A stretch of 64,000 nucleotides of DNA from Clostridiaceae bacterium (GTDB taxonomy: Bacteria; Bacillota; Clostridia; Lachnospirales; Lachnospiraceae), in the NCBI GenBank assembly GCA_009911305.1, contig QXXC01000007.1:82828-146827 (forward strand). Reading direction: 5' to 3'. This document shows positions 41,401 to 49,594 of the stretch, piece by piece. Under the pieces are notes generated by a model. That model was not told the origin of the DNA and made no database searches. It saw nothing but the letters and a program-made list of their open reading frames with translations. The translations under genes were made by a program, and so were the position numbers. Within the stretch, counting starts at the first letter, position 1; each line of letters opens with the position of its first letter.

Positions 41401-43404
41401 ATGGCTGCAAAATCAGGAAGCTTATCAATTAACAGCGAGAACATTTTTCCTATTATTAAAAAATGGCTTTATTCGGATCACGATATTTTTTACAGGGAGC
41501 TGATTTCCAACGGATGCGACGCGATTACAAAGCTTAAGAAGCTGGAGCTGATGGGCGAGTATACGAAGCCGGAGGAGCTGGAGTATAAGATTCAGGTGAC
41601 AGTGGATCAGAATGCCAAGACCATTGTGGTGGAGGATAACGGCATCGGTATGACCGCTGAAGAGGTGGAGGAGTATATCAACCAGATTGCCTTTTCCGGC
41701 GCGCAGGATTTCCTGGAGAAGTATAAGGACAAGGCGAATGAGGATCAGATCATCGGCCATTTCGGACTGGGCTTTTATTCGGCGTTCATGGTGGCGGATC
41801 GGGTGACGATTGATACCTTGTCGTATAAGGAGGATGCAGAACCGGTACACTGGGAGTCCGAGGGCGGCACGGAATTTTCGATGGACAGGGGAGACAAGGA
41901 GCAGAACGGTACGCGGATCACCCTGTATCTGAATGAGGACAGCCATGAATTCTGCAATGAGTACCGCGCCCGCGAGGTGATCCAGAAATACTGCGCCTTT
42001 ATGCCCGTGGAGATCTTTTTGGCAAACGCTTCCGGCGAGCCGGAGTATGAGACAATCGAAAAGGACGAGCTGACCGAAAAGGACAAGGTGATTGAGACGA
42101 TCATCGAGGAGGCGAAGACGGAAGAGAAGGAGAACGAGGACGGGACGAAGGAAACCGTTGAGATTTCCCCGAGGAAGGAGAAATACAAGATCGCCAAGCG
42201 CCCGGTGGCTTTGAACAATATCCATCCGCTTTGGAACAAGCATCCGAATGAGTGCAGCGAGGAGGAGTACCGCGAGTTTTACCGCAAGGTATTCATGGAC
42301 TACAAGGAGCCGCTCTTCTGGATTCACCTGAATATGGATTATCCGTTTAACTTAAAGGGTATCCTCTATTTCCCGAAGATCAACATGGAGTATGAGAGCA
42401 TTGAGGGAACGATCAAGCTGTACAACAATCAGGTCTTTATCGCGGATAATATCAAGGAAGTCATTCCGGAATTCCTGATGCTCTTAAAGGGTGTGATTGA
42501 CTGTCCGGATCTGCCGCTGAACGTATCCAGGAGCGCGCTCCAGAACGACGGGTTTGTTAAGAAAATATCCGATTATATCACGAAGAAGGTGGCGGATAAG
42601 CTGTCCGGCTTATGCAAGACGGATCGTGAAAACTATGAGAAATACTGGGACGATATCGCTCCGTTCATCAAATTCGGCTGCTTAAAGGATGAGAAATTCG
42701 CTGACAAGATGGATGAGTATATTATCTTCAAGAATCTGGAGGGCAGGTATTTAACCTTAAAGGACTGCGAGGAGCGGGCAAAGGAGGAGAACCACGAGAA
42801 TAAGATTTTCTACGTGACGGATGAGAAGGCGCAGAGTCAGTACATTAACCTTTTTAAGGAATCCGGCCAGGATGCGGTGGTTCTTCCGCACAGCATTGAC
42901 AATCCCTTTATCGGCCATCTGGAGCAGAAGCATGAGAATACGAAATTCCTGCGCATTGACGCGGATGTCAATGAAACCATGAAGGACGAGGTAAAGGAGG
43001 ACGAGAAAGAGGATTTAAAGAAAAAGGAGGAAACCCTGTCCGGCATCTTTAAAAAGGCCCTGGGCAATGACAAGCTTGAGGTGAAGGTTGAAAAGCTTAA
43101 GAATGAGTCTCTTTCTTCCATGATCACAGTTTCCGAGGAGACGCGGCGCATGCAGGATATGATGAAGATGTACAATATGTACGGAATGGATCCGTCCATG
43201 TTCGGAGGCAGCGGACAGGTGCTTGTGTTAAATGCCAGCAACCATCTGGTTCAGTATGTCCTGGAGCATGAGGATGGGGAGAATACGCCGAAGATCTGTG
43301 AACAGCTCTACGATCTGGCCCTGTTAAGCCACGGCTCCCTGACGCCGGAGCGCATGACCGGGTTTATTGCGCGGACGAATGAGATGATGGGCCTGATGCT
43401 TTAA
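41401..43404 (+). CDS. htpG: Molecular chaperone HtpG (Hsp90)
   Basis: A 667-residue Hsp90. The GHKL ATPase motifs are SNGCDAITKLKKL, VEDNGIGMT and IGHFGLGFYSAF. The acidic region about 220-265 and the middle and dimerisation domains follow in normal order. ATG 41401 follows AAAAAGGAG at the correct distance, so the upstream GTG at 41392 is not used. A CIRCE operator and sigma-A promoter precede it, pointing to HrcA heat-shock control. It appears monocistronic or followed by the CPBP gene (53 bp gap). Confidence 0.97.
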   Translation: MAAKSGSLSINSENIFPIIKKWLYSDHDIFYRELISNGCDAITKLKKLELMGEYTKPEELEYKIQVTVDQNAKTIVVEDNGIGMTAEEVEEYINQIAFSGAQDFLEKYKDKANEDQIIGHFGLGFYSAFMVADRVTIDTLSYKEDAEPVHWESEGGTEFSMDRGDKEQNGTRITLYLNEDSHEFCNEYRAREVIQKYCAFMPVEIFLANASGEPEYETIEKDELTEKDKVIETIIEEAKTEEKENEDGTKETVEISPRKEKYKIAKRPVALNNIHPLWNKHPNECSEEEYREFYRKVFMDYKEPLFWIHLNMDYPFNLKGILYFPKINMEYESIEGTIKLYNNQVFIADNIKEVIPEFLMLLKGVIDCPDLPLNVSRSALQNDGFVKKISDYITKKVADKLSGLCKTDRENYEKYWDDIAPFIKFGCLKDEKFADKMDEYIIFKNLEGRYLTLKDCEERAKEENHENKIFYVTDEKAQSQYINLFKESGQDAVVLPHSIDNPFIGHLEQKHENTKFLRIDADVNETMKDEVKEDEKEDLKKKEETLSGIFKKALGNDKLEVKVEKLKNESLSSMITVSEETRRMQDMMKMYNMYGMDPSMFGGSGQVLVLNASNHLVQYVLEHEDGENTPKICEQLYDLALLSHGSLTPERMTGFIARTNEMMGLML

Positions 43405-43457
43405 CCAGCTATTAAAAGGGCGCGAAACGGATGCAGAATCCGAATGGGGGTAGATGA

Positions 43458-44411
43458 ATGGAGGAAATCCGCGCAGAGGGAAGCGGTTATAACGAAAATG
43501 AGGACATGCCGGGGCGGTACAGGCGGTATGTCCGCAGGATGTGCTCCTGGCTCGGGTGGGCGCTCACAGCCGGTCTGGTCATTTCAACAGGAATCGGGCT
43601 GATCTTTTCATATTTTGAACTGGATTATGTACCGGCCCCTGTTGTGACGCTGATCGGTTACGGCGCTGCAGCCCCCGCGTTCTTTATGCTTCTTTTCAGG
43701 GTTCCCGTATCGGTCCCTGAAAAGAAAAAGATGCGCCTTCGTAAATTTATCATGTTTTACGTGCTGGCGCAGGGGCTGGGGTATGTGTTCAGCATCCTGG
43801 GCAATCTCATCAATCTGGCGGTTGCTGCGGGGACCGGGCGCGATGTATTCCACATGAATCCGGTCAACAGCATGCTTCTGGATCTGGACTGGATCATGAT
43901 CCTTTATATAACCGTGCTTGGCCCTGTCATTGAGGAATATATTTTCCGGGGATTTCTCCTGAACCGGCTGAGGCCGTTCGGGGAAAAGGCGGCCGTTCTT
44001 TTTTCGGCTCTGGCGTTCGGGCTGTTTCACGGAAACCTGACGCAGGCGCTTTATGCCACAGCTATCGGTCTGATTCTGGGATATGCAGCCGTAAAAACAG
44101 GGCGCATGCTCTATAACTGCCTTCTGCATATTGTGATCAACAGCGGATCCACGCTTCTGGCGCTGAACTTAAACGGCAGCCTGATCTGGCAGCTTATCAT
44201 CAGTACAGCGACGCTGTTTGCCATGGGGGCCTTTATCATTGCGGCGATCGTGATTCTGTGCCTCAACGCGCGGCGCGCCAGGCTGGCGCCGGGAGAATGG
44301 CCGGCCGGCGTCTCCTACCGGGACTTTGCATCCGCTATGTATGTAAATCCTGGTATGATGTGCTTTATCATTCTGAATGTGATTCTGATCGGGCTTTATT
44401 TATTCCTGTGA
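43458..44411 (+). CDS. CPBP-family intramembrane glutamic endopeptidase
   Basis: A 317-residue protein with about eight helices. The Abi/CPBP catalytic motifs are present: EEYIFRGFLLNRL near residue 159, FGLFHGN near 192, and HIVINS near 225. Family members process CAAX-like or bacteriocin-related substrates or act as immunity proteins. The substrate here is unknown. It is downstream of htpG. Confidence 0.88.
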   Translation: MEEIRAEGSGYNENEDMPGRYRRYVRRMCSWLGWALTAGLVISTGIGLIFSYFELDYVPAPVVTLIGYGAAAPAFFMLLFRVPVSVPEKKKMRLRKFIMFYVLAQGLGYVFSILGNLINLAVAAGTGRDVFHMNPVNSMLLDLDWIMILYITVLGPVIEEYIFRGFLLNRLRPFGEKAAVLFSALAFGLFHGNLTQALYATAIGLILGYAAVKTGRMLYNCLLHIVINSGSTLLALNLNGSLIWQLIISTATLFAMGAFIIAAIVILCLNARRARLAPGEWPAGVSYRDFASAMYVNPGMMCFIILNVILIGLYLFL

Positions 44412-44468
44412 CGCGGCGGTGCTGTTCATAGCCCGGTAGCCGTTTGGGTGTGATGTCCGCAAGACTGC

Positions 44469-44497
44469 TTGACTTTCTTCTGAACCATTACTATAAT
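44469..44497 (+). promoter_or_regulatory. Sigma-A promoter of the degV-like gene
   Basis: TTGACT (44469-44474), 17-bp spacer, TATAAT (44492-44497), about 50 bp before the ATG. Confidence 0.8.
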
Positions 44498-44507
44498 AAA
44501 TAGTAAT
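44487..44507. promoter_or_regulatory. Palindromic operator overlapping the degV-like -10 box
   Basis: ATTACTAT (44487-44494), AATAA, ATAGTAAT (44500-44507): perfect 8-bp arms that contain the TATAAT box. A bound regulator would block RNA polymerase. No regulator gene is adjacent. Confidence 0.65.
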
Positions 44508-44547
44508 CAAAACTATGTGATATGTATCGCATATCAGGAGGAGTCTT

Positions 44548-45387
44548 ATGGAGTACAGGATTATTGGAGACAGTTGTCTGGATTTGCCGGCGGAGCTGAA
44601 AGGGGATCCGCATTTCCGGACAATCCCCCTTACGCTGCAGGTGGGAGAGACTGAGGTAATAGATGATGCGGCCTTTGACCAGGCATCGTTCCTTAGGCTG
44701 GTGAAGGAGACGGACGCATGCCCCAAGACGGCCTGCCCGTCGCCGGAGAGCTTTAAGGAGGCGTTTGACTGCGACGCGGACTGGATTTTTGTGATCACCT
44801 TATCCAGCCATTTAAGCGGCTCTTATAATTCCGCGGTTCTGGGAAAACGGATTTTTGAGGAGGAGCGCGGGCAGGAGAAGCGGATTGCGGTGATTGATTC
44901 CGAGTCGGCCTCCGCCGGGGAGCTCAATATCGCGCTGCGGATTCAGGAGCTGTGCGCACAGGGGCTTTCCTTTGACGAGGTTGTGGAGCAGGCAGAGGAG
45001 TACCGCGATCATCTCGGCACGTACTTTGTGCTGGAGTCGCTCGATTATCTGCGCAAAAACGGCAGGCTGACAGGGCTGAAGGCATTTATTGCGACAACAC
45101 TCAACATTAAGCCGGTCATGGCCAGCGATCACGGTGTGATTGTCAAGCTGGATCAGGAGCGGGGACTGAATAAGGCGCTGAGCCGCATGGCAAGGATTGC
45201 GGTGGAACGCGGAGGGGATACGTCAGGAAAGCGCCTGGTGATTTCGCATTGCAATAACAGGGCCAGGGCGGAGCGGGTGCGCGACGAGCTGCTCGCCAGT
45301 GCGTCCTTCCGGGATGTGGTGATTACAGACACAGCCGGCGTGGCGACGGTTTACGCCGGGGACGGCGGGATCATTGTGACGCTGTAG
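44548..45387 (+). CDS. DegV-family fatty-acid-binding protein
   Basis: A 279-residue DegV/FakB-like protein. These bind a fatty acid for phosphorylation by FakA. Supporting motifs are DSCLDLP at the N-terminus, KTACPSPESF, TLSSHLSGSYNSA and ESLDYLRKNGRLTG. AGGAGGA precedes the ATG. A strong promoter overlaps a palindromic operator upstream. Confidence 0.9.
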   Translation: MEYRIIGDSCLDLPAELKGDPHFRTIPLTLQVGETEVIDDAAFDQASFLRLVKETDACPKTACPSPESFKEAFDCDADWIFVITLSSHLSGSYNSAVLGKRIFEEERGQEKRIAVIDSESASAGELNIALRIQELCAQGLSFDEVVEQAEEYRDHLGTYFVLESLDYLRKNGRLTGLKAFIATTLNIKPVMASDHGVIVKLDQERGLNKALSRMARIAVERGGDTSGKRLVISHCNNRARAERVRDELLASASFRDVVITDTAGVATVYAGDGGIIVTL

Positions 45388-45431
45388 ACAGGTGATCAGG
45401 GAGCTGCCTTGACGGTTACGATGGAGAAGGG

Positions 45432-46712
45432 ATGAGACGAGGAAGATTATATGCGCTATGGCTGCTGCCGCCAGTGATTCTGGCGGCGCTCTTTATATGG
45501 GCCGTTGCCGGTCAGATAAAATACAGGACTGTGCGGGCTTCGGTTCTGCGGCTGTACGGATCGGTTCAGGGCATGGAAGAGGGGGAGCGCGGACAGAGAA
45601 GCGGCCCGGACGGGGACAGGATGATAGCCGCGGCTGATTCGGAAAACGCGTTCCTGCTGCCGGGAGAGGTCTGGGCGGGGCAGGAAGCCGCGGGCGCTCC
45701 CGGCGCAGAAGGGACATCGGGCAGCGGGAGCCAGGGTGCTCCGAAGGACGCAGGGGATGATTGGGAGACCGGTGAGATCACCCTTTTGTTTGCCGGCGAT
45801 ATCTATCTGTCGGATCATGTGCTGAACGCCTATGATCAGGCGGGCGGCATTGCGGGCGTTCTGGACGAAGGGCTCAGGGATGAGATAGCCGCCGCGGATC
45901 TCTTTATCGCGAATCAGGAATTTCCGTTCAGTGACCGCGGCGCGCCGGCGGCGGATAAACAGTTTACGTTCCGGCTTCCGCCCGCGCGCCTTACGGTGCT
46001 GGAGCAGATGGGAGTGGACGTCGTGACGCTGGCCAATAACCACACGCTGGATTATGGACAGGACGCGCTGTTAGACACATGCGCCCTGCTGGACGGGGCG
46101 GGGATTGTGCGGATCGGGGCCGGAGCGGATATAAGCGAGGCCGCAAGGGCAAAGATTCTGGAGGTGAAAGGAAAACGGATCGGCTTTCTGGCCGCCTCAA
46201 GGGTGTATCCGGACGGAAGCTGGGCGGCATCTGATACGCGGCCCGGAGTGATGTCCGCCTATGATCCGGCCATGCTTCTGGAGGCGATCCGGACGCTGCG
46301 CCCGGCCTGCGATTATCTGGTGGTCTATGTCCACTGGGGGATCGAGCGCAACACATCGCCGGAGGCGTATCAGACCGAGACGGGCCGCCAGTACATCGAC
46401 GCCGGGGCGGATCTGGTGGTGGGAAGCCATCCGCATGTCCTGCAGGGGATCGAGTATTATAAAGGAAAACCGATCCTCTACAGCCTGGGCAACTTCGTGT
46501 TCGGCAGCTCCATCCCGGAGACGATGCTGGCAAGAGTTGAGCTGGGTGAAGGCACAGGCGGGCTTTCTCTGGTTCCCGCCGTCTCATCCGCAGGCTTTAC
46601 ACGGCAGATGGACGCCGCAAAGCAGGAGGGTTTTTTCCGGCGCATGGAGGAAATGTCCACAGGGATTCAGATAGAGGGCGGCGCGGTGCTGCCGTTAAAC
46701 CATTCTCCCTGA
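45432..46712 (+). CDS. CapA-family membrane-anchored metallophosphatase-like protein
   Basis: A 426-residue protein: an N-terminal membrane anchor (about 8-27), a Gly/Ala/Ser-rich spacer to about residue 110, then a PGA_cap/CapA domain. Metal-site motifs are LLFAGDIYLSD, NQEFPFSDRG, LANNHTLDYG, YVHWGIER and GSHPHVLQG. CapA family proteins relate to poly-gamma-glutamate capsule or wall glycan processing. No capBC genes accompany it. The 3' end overlaps a decayed duplicate of the radical-SAM gene, and its last about 50 bp are repeated at 48336-48391. Confidence 0.88.
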   Translation: MRRGRLYALWLLPPVILAALFIWAVAGQIKYRTVRASVLRLYGSVQGMEEGERGQRSGPDGDRMIAAADSENAFLLPGEVWAGQEAAGAPGAEGTSGSGSQGAPKDAGDDWETGEITLLFAGDIYLSDHVLNAYDQAGGIAGVLDEGLRDEIAAADLFIANQEFPFSDRGAPAADKQFTFRLPPARLTVLEQMGVDVVTLANNHTLDYGQDALLDTCALLDGAGIVRIGAGADISEAARAKILEVKGKRIGFLAASRVYPDGSWAASDTRPGVMSAYDPAMLLEAIRTLRPACDYLVVYVHWGIERNTSPEAYQTETGRQYIDAGADLVVGSHPHVLQGIEYYKGKPILYSLGNFVFGSSIPETMLARVELGEGTGGLSLVPAVSSAGFTRQMDAAKQEGFFRRMEEMSTGIQIEGGAVLPLNHSP

Positions 46713-46980
46713 TACGCGCCGCTTTCGCGAAGCGCCTTCTGGAAGGCCTCCGGAAACGCTTTTTTATCGCGCGTCCAAAGCGGCGCGATCAGGAGATGAC
46801 AAGATTTCGATACACTCCCGCGGGACATGACGGGAAACGGCTTTTCTTCATAAAGCCCGGCCAGCCGCGTCCCCTTAAGCACATGGAGAAGCTGCAGCTT
46901 ATCCCGTCGATCCGCGGCATAAATCCTGCCAAGAACTTAACGGTTTCAAGCATCCGCTCCCGCTCCTCGCCCGGAAGGCC
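46662..46980 (-). pseudogene. Decayed partial copy of the radical-SAM gene 3' end (with capA tail)
   Basis: This segment is a near-identical copy of 48336-48721, containing the last about 105 codons of the radical-SAM gene. It has lost about 67 bp net between two GATCAGGAG repeats, and its upstream end is cut at GGCC, after which sequence like that upstream of the intact gene (49391 on) follows. It encodes only fragments such as LLIAPLWTRDKKAFPEAF. It cannot make an active enzyme. Confidence 0.85.
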
Positions 46981-47089
46981 GTATGAAATATTATTAACTC
47001 AAACTTCCCACGCCATTTGGTGTTCTGAAGTGTGAAAAATCAATATTTTAGCTCATAAAAAAGGCATAAACCTCTTGCATGTGGTATAA

Positions 47090-47396
47090 TTGAGTTGTCT
47101 TAAAACAATTGCACTTGACCGTTCCCGTTCGTGCAAAACTGAGTTCCTCGCAAAAGTGTCTGGCCACTGCTCTATGAAATACAAGCGTAGATACCGGATG
47201 CTGACCCTGGGATGGTCTGATGGCAATTCCTTTCTGCCGGTCAAACACTGCCTTCTTTCTGCCGCAGATGATAAGAACCTGCTCTGTGAGGCTTCTGCCC
47301 ATGACGGGCGCTCCTTTGCAGGAAAAAGGACTGGATGCCCATAAGGCGGTTGTTTTACCCGATATATGTGCTTTCTGTTGCCTAAAGGAAGAATAG
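47090..47396 (+). pseudogene. Remnant of an IS4-type transposase
   Basis: The fragment TEFLAKVSG...MKYKRRYRMLTLGWSDGNSFLPV is the middle part of the DDE transposases of IS4-family elements of Clostridia, from memory of the family pattern. The frame then breaks near 47325 within an A-rich stretch, and the continuation (LDAHKAVV) is in another frame. Both ends are missing and no terminal repeats were found. The rest of 46981-47483 shows no other gene. Confidence 0.6.
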
Positions 47397-47483
47397 ATGT
47401 AACGCAGGATTTTAAATATGACATTTTCAATAAAACCTCTCCGTATAACAGTCAACAGGCGCCAATGGAAATTTTCTAAAATA

Positions 47484-48131
47484 TTAATAAGTTATATGGC
47501 AAGTCTTGTAATTCGATAACCATGTACAAATTTCGTAATAGTTCATTGTTTGAACAATTTCACCACCTTCTATGAATACGATGCCAGGAGGTAAGGTAAT
47601 CTGAAAATTATTTAAAAGTTCTTTGGCTGACATTTCTTGACTGAAAATGAAATATACTTTTGTTTGTTCAGAATAAGCATAATTTCTTACAAGTGAAAAA
47701 GCATTTTCCTCCTCTTCCCACTCACCTGCATAGATATATATAACTGCAGATGTACCATCTTCTAAAAAGCGCCTGTAATCCTCTATATCGATTTTTTCTG
47801 TATAACGTTTATTTAATATTCTGATTTCTTCCGAATAATAAATAAAATTTTTAATTGCTGTAATTGTAACGAAACTAAACGACAATACAAATATGATAAA
47901 GCTTCTTTTTAGAATCTTTTGTGTTCTGTTGTAGTCAATTAATATAAATAACAACGCAAGAATGATTATAATAAAGCAGTTAAAGGTGTTCATAAAGGAA
48001 AGTGGCATGTCTCTTAAAAACCTATATGAATCTCGAATATCAAATTCATAGGACCAGCCAACTATACAAAAAATAAACATAATTACCAAACTGGTTGTTA
48101 AGGATAAAAACAAGCGAAATTCTTTTTTCAA
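47484..48131 (-). CDS. AT-rich orphan membrane protein with thioredoxin-like C-terminal part
   Basis: A 215-residue protein, much more AT-rich than its neighbours. It has two or three N-terminal helices (about 7-27, 48-63, 75-95) and a soluble part from about 105. There a strand (TSAVIYIYAGEWEEEENAF), a helix and PPGIVFIEGGEIVQTM suggest a thioredoxin-like fold with a cis-Pro-like PPG but no CxxC. I do not recognise a family. It lies between the duplicated radical-SAM copies, next to an IS remnant, so recent acquisition is likely. Bacteriocin-accessory or immunity-type roles are possible but unproven. Confidence 0.6.
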   Translation of the reverse strand: MKKEFRLFLSLTTSLVIMFIFCIVGWSYEFDIRDSYRFLRDMPLSFMNTFNCFIIIILALLFILIDYNRTQKILKRSFIIFVLSFSFVTITAIKNFIYYSEEIRILNKRYTEKIDIEDYRRFLEDGTSAVIYIYAGEWEEEENAFSLVRNYAYSEQTKVYFIFSQEMSAKELLNNFQITLPPGIVFIEGGEIVQTMNYYEICTWLSNYKTCHITY

Positions 48132-48279
48132 TTTTGTTCCTTTCTGTTAGATGAAATATTTTTGCAGATACTAAATCTGATTTATTCTTTGTCAATACAC
48201 TATTTAAAATCAACTTATCCAGAAATTGTTCTTGTTGTTCACCCCCTGCCAAGCCGTGCCCAGTAATACTCTTTGCCAT
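48046..48279 (-). CDS. Short AT-rich open frame upstream of the orphan membrane protein (doubtful)
   Basis: A 77-codon frame in the same direction, overlapping the 5' end of the orphan gene by 86 nt. The first about 45 residues (MAKSITGHGLAGGEQQEQF and on) are hydrophilic with a GG near residue 12-13. The last part only reads the next gene in another frame. It may be a peptide gene, a remnant of a larger protein, or non-coding. Confidence 0.25.
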   Translation of the reverse strand: MAKSITGHGLAGGEQQEQFLDKLILNSVLTKNKSDLVSAKIFHLTERNKIEKRISLVFILNNQFGNYVYFLYSWLVL

Positions 48280-48335
48280 GCGTACAAACCGTGAAAAACG
48301 CGTTTTGGTACCGCTGGCCTTGGGTTTGACCCAGG

Positions 48336-48721
48336 GGGATTCAGATAGAGGGCGGCGCGGTGCTGCCGTTAAACCATTCTCCCTGATACGCGCCGCTTTC
48401 GCGAAGCGCTTTCTGAAACGCGCCCAGAAACGCCTTCTTATCGCGCGTCCAAAGCGGCGCGATCAGGAGATGCTTCGGGCCGTCCCCGCTGAGGCGGTGG
48501 ATTACAATGTCCGGCGGCAGCAGGCGGATACAGCAGATCAGGAGTTCGATATACTCCCCGCGGGACATGACGGGAAACGGCTTTTCTTCATAAAGCCCGG
48601 CCAGCCGCGTCCCCTTAAGCACATGGAGAAGCTGCAGCTTGATCCCGTCGATCCGCGGCATAAATCCTGCCAAAAACTTAACGGTTTCAAGCATCCGCTC
48701 CCGATCCTCGCCCGGAAGGCC
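48336..48721. repeat. Intact copy of the duplicated capA-tail/radical-SAM 3' segment
   Basis: Direct-repeat partner of 46662-46980. It contains the last about 50 bp of capA (as a non-functional tail here) and the 3' third of the intact radical-SAM gene. Confidence 0.85.
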
Positions 48722-49309
48722 CAGGATCACATGCACAACCACCGCAAGGCCGGCGGCCTTCAAGCGCCTGACCGCGTCCGTAAAGCAGGAAAGCGGATAC
48801 CCCCGCCCAACCGCGGCCGCCGTATCCTCATGAATGGTCTGCAGCCCCAGTTCCACCCAGACAGGCTTTGCCGCATTCAGCCGCGCAAGCAGCGCCACCG
48901 TCTCATCCGGCAGGCAGTCCGGCCGTGTGGCGACAGAGAGCGCGGCAATATCCGGATGGGAGACAGCCTCCGTAAAAAGCGCCTCCAGGTATTCCACAGA
49001 CGCATAGGTATTGGTGTAAGACTGGAAATACGCAATGTAGCGCCCGCCCTTCATCTTCCCCTTCACCCTCTGTTTGGCGGCCTCGATCTGCTCCGTGACA
49101 GACGCATGGAGCGGCTCGGCGAAATCCCCGGATCCCCCGAGGCTGCAGAAGCTGCAACCCCCTGTCCCGGCTGTCCCGTCCCGGTTGGGGCAGGACATGC
49201 CGCCGTCGAGAGCCAGTTTATAGATCTTTTCACCGAATGTTTCCCTCAGATAATCATTCAGGGACCGGTAGGGGGAGAATGTTTCAGAGGCGGCGTTGGA
49301 GGTATACAT
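48341..49309 (-). CDS. Radical SAM protein, TIGR01212/YtqA family
   Basis: A 322-residue radical SAM enzyme. The cluster Cys residues are in CPNRDGTAGTGGCSFC near residues 40-55, an extended spacing typical of the TIGR01212 (YtqA/YhcC) family. Then come IAYFQSYTNTYAS, ATRPDCLPDE, ELGLQTIHE and HVILGLPGED. The exact reaction is not established for the family to my knowledge. The C-terminal third is duplicated at 46662-46980. Confidence 0.9.
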   Translation of the reverse strand: MYTSNAASETFSPYRSLNDYLRETFGEKIYKLALDGGMSCPNRDGTAGTGGCSFCSLGGSGDFAEPLHASVTEQIEAAKQRVKGKMKGGRYIAYFQSYTNTYASVEYLEALFTEAVSHPDIAALSVATRPDCLPDETVALLARLNAAKPVWVELGLQTIHEDTAAAVGRGYPLSCFTDAVRRLKAAGLAVVVHVILGLPGEDRERMLETVKFLAGFMPRIDGIKLQLLHVLKGTRLAGLYEEKPFPVMSRGEYIELLICCIRLLPPDIVIHRLSGDGPKHLLIAPLWTRDKKAFLGAFQKALRESGAYQGEWFNGSTAPPSI

Positions 49310-49474
49310 TGAGGGGGATGCGTCTCCTTTCTTTAAAATGTAGGGCCTTACGGATCCCGTGCTTGGGCCAGGCTGCGTTGCCGGGAGGCCGTATGAAATA
49401 TTATCAAATGTGATTGTATTTTAGAAAATGAAGTACGTCAACTGCTTTTTCTATACAAATTCCCAAATATCATA

Positions 49475-49503
49475 TTGAGCCTTCCGAAGCGGAATGATAT
49501 ACT
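49475..49503 (+). promoter_or_regulatory. Extended -10 promoter of galK
   Basis: TTGAGC (49475-49480), 17-bp spacer, TATACT (49498-49503) with TG at 49495-49496. It lies about 92 bp before the galK ATG. Confidence 0.65.
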
Positions 49504-49594
49504 GTAAAGGAAAGAAGAAACAGTCCCAACCAGCCTGAGCCAGTCATAAAGCTTACCCCGGCGACGGACGACATGGAAAAAGGAGAAGACAGCA

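Noticed and set aside
41425..42327. 300-codon open frame antisense to htpG
   Set aside because: It mirrors the codon pattern of htpG, has Leu/Arg/His-rich sequence without family resemblance, and no RBS.
47048..47455. Minus-strand frame of about 135 codons over the IS remnant
   Set aside because: It is antisense to recognisable transposase sequence and shows no family pattern.
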